Assembly (NCBI GenBank): GCA_035502855.1
Contig: DATJTX010000021.1
Coordinates: 1 to 64,000, forward strand
DNA length: 64,000 nucleotides
Direction: 5' to 3'
Origin: Candidatus Baltobacteraceae bacterium
GTDB taxonomy: Bacteria; Vulcanimicrobiota; Vulcanimicrobiia; Vulcanimicrobiales; Vulcanimicrobiaceae
Under the pieces are notes generated by a model that searched no databases, was not told where the DNA came from, and worked only from the letters and a program-made list of their open reading frames with translations. The position numbers and the translations under genes are program-made. The stretch's first letter is position 1. Every line of letters begins with the position of its first letter. Positions 63,103-64,000 of the stretch are shown piece by piece.

Positions 63103-63716
63103 AGACGGTGGGCGCGAGGCCGATTCGGCTGCTGGTCATCGACGACCATCCGGTCGTTCGCGACGGCGTCGCGTTGCTCGCCGCCTCGACACGGCGTATC
63201 GAACTCGTCGGCTACGCGCCGAACGGCAAGAGTGCGGTAGAGCTGGCCGCTTCCGCCGCGCCCGATGTCATCCTGCTCGATTTGCGTCTGCCCGACATGC
63301 TGGCTCCGGAGTTGATCGGCATGCTGCGGCGCAGCGTTCCCGAGGCGCGGATCGTGATCTTCACCGCCTATCCAAATCATCCGGCGGTCTGTGCAGCGCT
63401 GAGCGCCGGCGCGTGCGGAATCGTGGCCAAGGATGCGGCGCGTACGGACCTGGCGGCGGTGATTACCGGGGCGATGGACGGAGAAGAGGGCGGCGCCCCA
63501 ACCACGGTTCCCGCGCGCGCGCACACGATGGTCGGCCGCCGGGAGTACGACGTGCTGCGCCGCGTCGCGATCGGCGAGACGAATCACGAAATCGCCGAGG
63601 CGATGAGCCTGAGCCCCAACACGGTCAAGGCCTATCTGCGCAACTTGATGCAAAAGCTCGACGCGCGAAACCGCGTTGAAGCCATATCGCGCGCGAGAGA
63701 GGCTGGTCTACTTTAA
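63087..63716 (+). CDS. Response regulator, NarL/LuxR type
   Basis: A 209-residue regulator. The receiver domain shows the acidic pair IDD (Asp19, Asp20), phospho-acceptor Asp65 in VILLDLRLPD and the conserved Lys in GIVAKDA. The C-terminal LuxR helix-turn-helix is YDVLRRVAIGETNHEIAEAMSLSPNTVKAYLRNLMQKL (about 153-190). ATG 63087 overlaps the kinase stop by 16 bp, indicating a cognate pair. Its likely targets include the divergent transporter operon. Confidence 0.93.
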   Translation: MGAQLKTVGARPIRLLVIDDHPVVRDGVALLAASTRRIELVGYAPNGKSAVELAASAAPDVILLDLRLPDMLAPELIGMLRRSVPEARIVIFTAYPNHPAVCAALSAGACGIVAKDAARTDLAAVITGAMDGEEGGAPTTVPARAHTMVGRREYDVLRRVAIGETNHEIAEAMSLSPNTVKAYLRNLMQKLDARNRVEAISRAREAGLL

Positions 63717-63757
63717 AGAGAAGAAGCTCCCGGCGGTGCCGAGAGCTTCTTCTCTTT
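63715..63757. terminator. Strong bidirectional Rho-independent terminator
   Basis: AAAGAGAAGAAGCTC (63715-63729) pairs perfectly with GAGCTTCTTCTCTTT (63743-63757), with a small inner stem CGGC/GCCG in the loop. The right arm ends in TTTT, and the left arm gives an equivalent U-run when read from the other strand. It sits between the response-regulator stop and a convergent gene, so it can serve both. Confidence 0.88.
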
Positions 63758-63776
63758 TGGTTATCGCTTGTTTATA

Positions 63777-64000
63777 TTAGAAGTGGAGTGCGTAGTTCAG
63801 TTTCAGTTCGCTGACCGCAAAGCGAATCACGTCCGGCGGCGGAACCGTGTCGGCCGAGTATCTGCCTTGCAGTTTGAGATACGTGTAGCTGAGCGTGAGA
63901 CCGTGCGGAAGCACCTTCACCAGCCCGAAGACGGTGATGTTGTAGACCTCGGGCGTGTTCTCGGCGTGGAAGATCACGGGGGCGCTCGAGTACCCGATGA
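63777..64000 (-). CDS. C-terminal part of an outer-membrane-type protein (cut by window edge)
   Basis: The frame runs from the window edge to TAA at 63777-63779, giving about 74 residues of the protein end. Strands such as VYNITVFGLV, LTLSYTYLKLQGRYS and FAVSELKLNYALHF alternate in the way of a transmembrane beta-barrel, and the last residue is Phe, the usual C-terminal signal for outer-membrane insertion. The start and the rest lie beyond 64000. It could be a porin or a DUF-type barrel; specificity is not visible. Confidence 0.6.
   Translation of the reverse strand, partial: IGYSSAPVIFHAENTPEVYNITVFGLVKVLPHGLTLSYTYLKLQGRYSADTVPPPDVIRFAVSELKLNYALHF

Overview
The window comes from a high-GC, diderm, probably aerobic and heterotrophic bacterium. 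Signs of an outer membrane are several secreted beta-rich proteins, a lipoprotein and a partial protein that ends in an aromatic residue like an outer-membrane barrel. Many genes start with GTG or TTG, and operons are packed with 1-4 nt start/stop overlaps (ATGA, GTGA, TTGA, TGATG). I tentatively think of an under-sampled diderm phylum such as Eremiobacterota/Vulcanimicrobiota; no rRNA, tRNA or phylogenetic marker was recognised, so this is only a guess.

Layout. (1) 1-12595: a sensor kinase and an aromatic-amino-acid-decarboxylase-like enzyme; an aldo/keto reductase with RidA; a PucR-type regulator overlapping a glutamine-synthetase-family gene; a PAS-PAS-GAF-GGDEF diguanylate cyclase; a two-gene metal-transport operon (PRC/MgtE-N/CBS sensor plus an Nramp-related carrier); and a lone flagellin. 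(2) 12999-23318: the most unusual locus, a compact six-gene operon of secreted proteins: a 1043-residue usher-like outer-membrane protein, a small subunit-like protein, a chaperone-like Ig-fold protein, two more small secreted proteins and a 1376-residue giant. The four putative subunits all end in the same pattern, Tyr-Thr-(Leu/Val)-x-x-x-COOH. I read this as a divergent chaperone-usher-like surface fibre system. (3) 23308-33225: housekeeping and metabolic genes: an inositol-monophosphatase-family enzyme, DUF4383, a tryptophan-kynurenine operon with a MATE exporter and a chagasin-like protease inhibitor, a lipoprotein, an alkyltransferase-like DNA repair protein lacking the catalytic cysteine, an SDR and enoyl-CoA hydratase pair, and a Fic protein with an inverted repeat over its start codon. 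(4) 33226-33801: a repeat-filled gap with eight 34-bp tandem units and a REP-like hairpin. (5) 33802-61859: an aromatic-acid catabolic island. From one control region near 42661-42715, which carries a FadR/FCD-type operator match, a leftward operon encodes the whole protocatechuate 4,5-cleavage pathway (ligK-ligU-ligJ-ligI-ligA-ligB-ligC) followed by livK, a small LuxR-type HTH gene, livG and livF. The rightward operon encodes the GntR regulator, livGFHM, 4-hydroxybenzoate hydroxylase and an aldehyde dehydrogenase. Facing it is a 13-gene leftward operon with livK-G-F-H-M, a second livK-H-M, two alpha/beta hydrolases, an acyl-CoA synthetase, a MaoC hydratase and a thioesterase. (6) 61945-64000: a GAF sensor kinase/NarL-type regulator pair divergent from that operon, a strong bidirectional terminator, and the C-terminal end of an outer-membrane-type protein.

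How it fits together: three sets of branched-chain-type ABC transporter parts probably import aromatic or acyl acids. The CoA-ligase/MaoC/thioesterase genes may process acyl side chains. The aldehyde dehydrogenase and PobA would funnel 4-hydroxybenzaldehyde-type compounds to protocatechuate, and the Lig enzymes would take it to pyruvate and oxaloacetate.
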